DNA of 64,000 nt. It comes from Annona cherimola (taxonomy: Eukaryota > Streptophyta > Magnoliopsida > Magnoliales > Annonaceae). Location: positions 16,965,764 through 17,029,763 of the forward strand of contig CM059972.1 in NCBI GenBank assembly GCA_030490835.1. Reading direction: 5' to 3'. The notes under the pieces were generated by a model. The model was not told the DNA's origin. It made no database searches and worked only from the letters and a program-made list of their open reading frames with translations. Below, in pieces: positions 58,528 through 64,000 of this stretch (positions are counted from its first letter, which is position 1; every line of letters starts with the position of its first letter). Both the position numbers and the translations under genes were made by a program.

Positions 58528-60298
58528 AGGATCATTTCAAACTGGTACAAATATATATATATATATATTATATTTTTTTTAAATTTTGTTATAAACATGT
58601 TAATCTAGTTATATTTAATTTATAAACCAAGTTTTTACTATTTTAGATATGTGCATATATTTATTTTCTATTTTTAAAACAAGGTTATTTAAGTCATTTT
58701 AAATTATTTAAATTACTTAAATAACCTTGTTTTAAAATACAAAATAAATATATACATATATCCAAAAATGGTAAAATTTAGTTTATAGATTAAATATAAT
58801 TAGATTAACATGTTTATAAAAAAACTTTTTTTAAAAAAATAAATTTGGATCGGTATGAAAACATTGGTCTGAAATGATCATCCAGCTTTAAATTTTCATG
58901 GCAGGTAATGGCATTTGTAATGGCTGCAAAATATATAATAATAATATTATATAATATAATTTATGAACATTAATGGCAACCGTTTGCAACACGCTCTTTT
59001 TAAAGAACGCGCGAGTAGAGAAGCATAGAAGAAAAGAAATGAATGCTATCGAGTTGAAATTTACAAGAAATCTTGCGAGATTTTCAGATCCGATCCAATA
59101 AATCTCTATGTGGGTACGCCGATTAGGTAAGTGAAAATTTATATGTTTAATTATTGAGGAATGGATGAGAATTTTAAGTTTTTATAATTCATTAATTTTT
59201 TTCCCAAACTCTATAGATTCGTTAGATTTATGAAAAGAAAAGTATTGAACAAATCTAAATTAAATAATGAACCCAGATATGTGCTCAGAGGAAAAATCTG
59301 GACTTGTTTGGGCAGTTTCCGTAGTTGTCAAAGATCGCTAGAAAAGAAAGGAGAAGAAGAGACTGTAGCAATTTTGAATGGAAATTTTATAGAAAATCTC
59401 CATGAATTCATGATTTTGCAAAAAGTACTTATTTCGAAGAAATTATAAAAAACCCAAATCTTGCTAGAAAATTTGCAGGAGATATTTTTAAAAAGATTAT
59501 TATAGAAAACCCTATTGACTTGTGAAGGAATTTCATAAGAAAAGTTTTAGAAAATTATAAAAAAGCCCCTTTCTAATGAAATAGTTTGCAAAAATGCCTT
59601 ATATTAGTTAGGAATTCATAGAATAAATAAAAAAAATATATTTTTGACCAAATAAAATTATGAGATATTTTGGAAAGGTCATAAATAAAAATTTAAATAA
59701 TATTTATAAAAAATAATAAGGTGAAATAATGAACATGTTGTGATAAAATTTGGAAAAGAGACTTGATGCTATTTTAAGAGATTGAAAAAAGAGTTTAAAG
59801 CATTTGTAGAGATAAGTAAATTTTTACCAAATTATGACTTTTAAAAAATATTGTGTTGAATATTATGATTTGTTATAAAGTGTGATTATTCACTAAATTT
59901 GGAATTTTCTTTCAAGTTGGTTTATTTAAATATGGACATGATTATTCAAAGTATTCTTAATCATATTAAGCAATGAATCTAAGTGGTGCATTGATCATAA
60001 TGCATGTGCATGATACATATTCGAACTAACCGCCAAGCAGTAAAGCAATATGATAGTACCTAGGTAGTGACCTCGGGACTACGAAAGAAAATGAATTAGC
60101 TCACAAATGTGTAGCACGACTGCGCGTGAGCACTAGCTGATGACATGCTTACAGCGTAAATTCATGAATTAGAGTGGACATATGCTTGCACAAGCATAAA
60201 AGTGTTTAACTTTTCATTGATTAGAGTTTGTTGTGCACAAAAGACAACATAGATGTTATTTATTTAAAAAATAAATTTGAATAAAAAACTATTTACTT
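58470..60298. repeat. Direct duplication, unit 2
   Basis: Partner of unit 1. It is interrupted by a foldback element (58528-58882) absent from unit 1, and cut at its right end by a gypsy-like LTR that starts at 60301. Confidence 0.65.
58528..58882. mobile_element. Foldback element inside duplication unit 2
   Basis: Inverted ends AGGATCATTTCAAACTGG and TCTGAAATGATCATCC. The centre has a palindrome (AACAAGGTTATTTAAG ... CTTAAATAACCTTGTT, about 58678-58732). A TA tract lies near the left end. Confidence 0.6.
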
Positions 60299-60300
60299 AC

Positions 60301-63300
60301 TGTAGTACCTGCAATTTTTAGATTGCAACCCATAAGTACATGACATATATAAATGAAAATTTTGGGCCATGAAATTAATAAAAATTAGAATTTTATTAAT
60401 GACCTAAAATTATAAAGTAAGAAAAGGGAGATTTAATAAATAAATAATGATGAGTTAGAGTGTTAAAGTTGAATGGAATAATAATAAAATGTATTATTTA
60501 ATTTTAGATTAATTAATAAATTTAAGTTAAATGGTTTAATTTAAGTAATTAATTGATTTAAATTATTTAAATTAATGAATGACCATGATTTAATGACTTA
60601 AATGCATATGGTGGGTATAAGTTAAACAGTTTAAAATATTATGATTCATGACACATAAATATATACATGGACATATATAAGAAAAATAAAAAAATAATAT
60701 GAGGGGCAACCGTTGTACATGCAGACTACCTTAAGTGGGGCCACATAAGGTAGCCCCTTTCTCTCCCATCGCACGATTAGAGAGAGGGAGAACGAGTAGG
60801 GGAGAGGAGGAAAAAAAAAGAGAAAAGAGAAAGAGGAGAAGAGAAGGAGAAAGAGGAGAAGAGAAGGAAGGAGGAGGGAGGGGAGGAGTCGGTCGTCCAC
60901 CGCCCACGTCGCCGCCGCTGCCGTCCAACCCCTCACTGGCCGGAGGTAAGGAAGATGAGTTTTTTTTGTTAAGTTTCAAAATTTTCTTTCCAAGCATGGA
61001 AAAATCATGAGGCTTTTGTTCAATATGGGTAAATCTATAAGACTGAAAGGAGAAATTATAAGAAAAGAAATGGAAATTCAGATCCATAGCTATGGTGACT
61101 TAAGGTTTTGAAACTTCTTCCTAAAATGGGTAGGAATCATGAAGGTTTTCGTATATTCATGTAGATCTCCATTTTGAGAGCCGAATAAGATATTTGGAAT
61201 GTGAAAATTGAATCCTATGCATGAATACAAAATTTCAAGAGTTGAAAAACTTTAATATTTTTGCTCCAAATTGCCATATAATGTATTTAAATGATGTCGG
61301 GTTGTATTATTTGTAAAATTACATGTATAATCTTGGGTAGGAAAGGAAATTCAAAATTTTCATCATACCTTGAATGTAGGGAAGCCCTAAAATCGTGGCC
61401 TAGGCATAGGACTTTTATACTATTTATATATGAGGTGATTTATAAATAATTTTGAACCCATTCCGATGTAGAAATGGGCGAAAAAAGTGAGGGTAGATGG
61501 GTATATATGTTACGGGTACGTGTTATTGCTTGTAAACATTAAGTTTAGTAATTTAATAATATATGAACATGGATTTAGATCAAAATGTGCAAATCTTGAA
61601 GCTAAAATATAGACATATATGATAAATGAAATTGGGTAGTTAGAAAATTTGTATGGAGGTATGATATTTCTTTTAACTAAATGTGTACGGGGTGAATTTT
61701 ATATTACTTTGGTGTCAAATAAATATAAAAAAAAGAAAGAATGAATGAGTAGCAGTTATATGACATGCATATGGATGGTTGACGGTTACCTGAATGATTT
61801 TAAAATATTAAATTGACTGAATTTATATCATGTGAAAATGAAAGGAGTAAAATCCTTAAATTTTGAAGCTTAAGACCCATCATTTAAATGGACAAAGTTG
61901 GACAGTGTATGGGTGATGAATTTGGGTTTAAAGATGACTCTTAAATGAATAATTTTTTATTTTAGAAGCATGGTATAAAATTTATTTGTGATAAATGGAG
62001 GGTTAAGAAAAATTGTAATTATTAAAAATATATATGTATATAAGAATTTCAGGTAAGCCTAAATGAAGATTAAATTTAGGCAAGAGCATATATGATGAAT
62101 TTGGCTATCGTAAATGAGTTATAATTATTATTTTTTAGAAAAAGTATAATACATATGAATGATGATGGAATGATAAATTATAAGTTAGATAAATGGAAGT
62201 AAAGAGAAGTTGGGGAAAACTCAACTATTAAATTGAGATTATGAGCTTGGATATTAATTTTTAGGCATTTAATTATTGTATTTATATAATTATGATTAGT
62301 TTAATCATTAGATGATGAGGTATTATATGTTAAGCTATGAGTGTTGAAGATTTAAGTGGAATAACTTAGTTAATAGGTTGTTTGGCCTTGAAAGAAAATT
62401 TATTAGATTAACTCATATGCTTTATGTAGAAAGGAAATAAAATTGAAATGAAGTGAAATAAATGATGTATTTTAAGCAAGTGAGAGAGTTAAATAAGAGT
62501 AAATGGAATGAATTATGAAATTGAGAAGCATGTTGGGTAATTTAAAATATCAAGTCACTTAAGTTGTTTTTCAATGGATATTATGGTTATGTTTTGAGGA
62601 GAAGTGGAAAAAAGGCTGTAAAGGCTATCTTACGTCTAAATGACCTTACAATATGAAAATATCATTTATATATCGAGTGAAAGGATTAAATCATGATTTT
62701 GAATAAAATGGAAGGAAAAAAGATATATTTTTTGGGTAAAATAAGGTTATTAGTTAATATGTCAAATGATCTTAATTGTTATTAGATAGTTAAATTGAAT
62801 TAAATGATTAAAATTTTAAAAAAAGAAATGTAAGTAATAGGGAACCCAATGAATGCGTCAATATGGGTAACCCTATTATGTGTAAATGAGATCTAAGTTG
62901 CAATAGATGAATTTACTGTTTAAAAATATAAGTTTTTATGGAGACAAAATAAAAATGGAGTATACTAACTTTTAAGTTGTATAAATAGTGGTAGAAGCTA
63001 TACGAAGCTTATATGTTTATTAAGTGTTATGTATAAAGTTAAAACTTGAATTACAATTATTAGTTAAGTGTTAAATGCAAAGCTAATGCAATTCATAATC
63101 TTATTCAAATGTAGGTTAAACGTGGGATGGTATAAAAGTTTAAATAGCTTGGAAAGTAAGAAATTTTAAATTTAGTTCAAGTTTGGATGTAAAGGGTATT
63201 TCAAGGGTAGTTAACTTGTAAGGCTATGGTTCATCCAATTTGAAAGTGTGGTTAAGTTAAAAAGGAGTTAGAAACTTTGGATAAGGAGATTTCAAGTTCA

Positions 63301-64000
63301 TGAATACTTGAACTCCATGTCCAAAGATCTCGAAAAAGTATGTAGTTAGATGCATAATTAATCATGGAATAAGAATGTGTGATGGGTAAAATAAATACTT
63401 AGATGTATTTTTTATTGGCTATAATAAGAAGAGGTAAAGGAAAGATGAAGGAAAGTATAAAAGAAAATGGAGGAATGCTAAAGGGAAGAGGTAAGCAAGC
63501 TCTTCAAGATTCTTTTTGTTCAAAATAATTTCATGGTAAGAAAAATCTATTCTTGCCTTTTTATTCAAGTGAGTTTATTTTATTTAAATATTTCTTTAAA
63601 TTGACATGCATTGAAAAGGTACTTAGGGATGACCATTACCCTGTGCATAAGTTTTACAAAGAGAATGTGTACTTGAAATATTTTTACAACTTGATTTTCA
63701 TATACAAATCATGTTATCATGTTGAGTTGGCAAAACTCAATTCATGTCATAAATGCATAAATGCACGTGTGAATGGAACTCATGCATGAGGCTTTGTCAA
63801 GGTTGTAATTAGACAGGTAGGTCGTCCTTGACGTTGCCTAGTCAGTGCTTCCGACGTATGGGCGGGTGATCACTTGATAAGTGTCATCTGTCAAACGAGG
63901 AATAAGTCATGAAATGATGTATGTGTGTGCATTCATCTCATTATCACACATGCATACGAGATTTTAAGAGTTTTATGATTTCAGTTAATGCCACAGATTT
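60301..64000 (+). mobile_element. Ty3/gypsy-like long LTR, cut off by the window end
   Basis: Starts TGTAGTACCTGCAATTTTTA, an LTR-like TG start, exactly where unit 2 of the duplication stops matching unit 1. It has no coding capacity over 3.7 kb. It includes a purine tract (about 60778-60890) followed by a GC-rich stretch ending in AGGTAAGG. Near the window end is GAGGCTTTGTCAAGG...CGTCCTTGACG, a layout I know from long LTRs of plant Tekay/Del-type gypsy elements. The LTR end, primer site and gag lie outside the window, so the call and orientation are inferred. Confidence 0.45.

Noticed and set aside
54987..60298. The two direct repeats as the LTRs of one retrotransposon
   Set aside because: No primer site, polypurine tract or gag/pol between them, and similarity extends irregularly upstream to about 54790/58470; duplication is the safer reading.
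1..64000. Known plant microRNA precursors, tRNA or rRNA genes
   Set aside because: I looked for the common conserved mature miRNA sequences and complete tRNA boxes by eye and found none; only diverged SINE-like boxes.

Overview
This is nuclear DNA from a flowering plant. The evidence is GT-AG introns, a plant-specific gene (XRI1), plant-type L1 LINEs whose second ORF ends in an RNase H domain, and dense AT-rich intergenic DNA full of MITEs and LTR fragments. The species cannot be read from the sequence. The frequent GC-rich 'gggcccca' tracts and large introns suggest a woody species with a medium to large genome, but that is only an impression.

Gene content is low. (1) At 375-2642 (+) lie the last three coding exons of NRDE2, a HAT-repeat RNA-surveillance factor; the gene starts outside the window. 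(2) At 11481-14518 (+) there is a complete five-exon XRI1 gene (267 codons), a plant meiosis/DNA-repair factor, with a Micron-like MITE in its third intron. (3) At 53671-53859 (-) there is a possible small gene (62 codons, TATA box, CT-rich leader). A diverged, frameshifted copy lies at 32746-32873 (-).

The rest is mobile or repeated DNA. A full-length L1-type LINE (36454-42841, -) has a perfect 16-bp target-site duplication. Its ORF2 is broken by one extra G, and its ORF1 by a TAG codon plus frameshifts. Truncated LINEs lie at 4210-5450 (-) and 47466-49581 (+). A small non-autonomous copia-like LTR element lies at 21257-23726 (-). A Ty3/gypsy-like long LTR appears to start at 60301 and run off the window. 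Four kinds of short element recur: about 11 Tourist-like MITEs with 3-bp target duplications, a family sitting inside (TA)n tracts like rice Micron, hAT-type MITEs (one with a perfect 8-bp target duplication), and AT-rich foldback elements with long inverted arms. Two adjacent SINE-like elements lie at 17538-18030.

At a larger scale, about 8 kb at 24.7-32.9 kb and about 9 kb at 44.6-53.8 kb share at least five similar blocks in the same order and orientation, so they look like an old tandem duplication later split by transposons, including the full-length LINE between the copies. A second direct duplication (about 54.8-56.3 kb and 58.5-60.3 kb) is cut exactly where the gypsy-like LTR starts. 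I see no CRISPR, phage, bacterial-type operon or convincing tRNA/rRNA gene.
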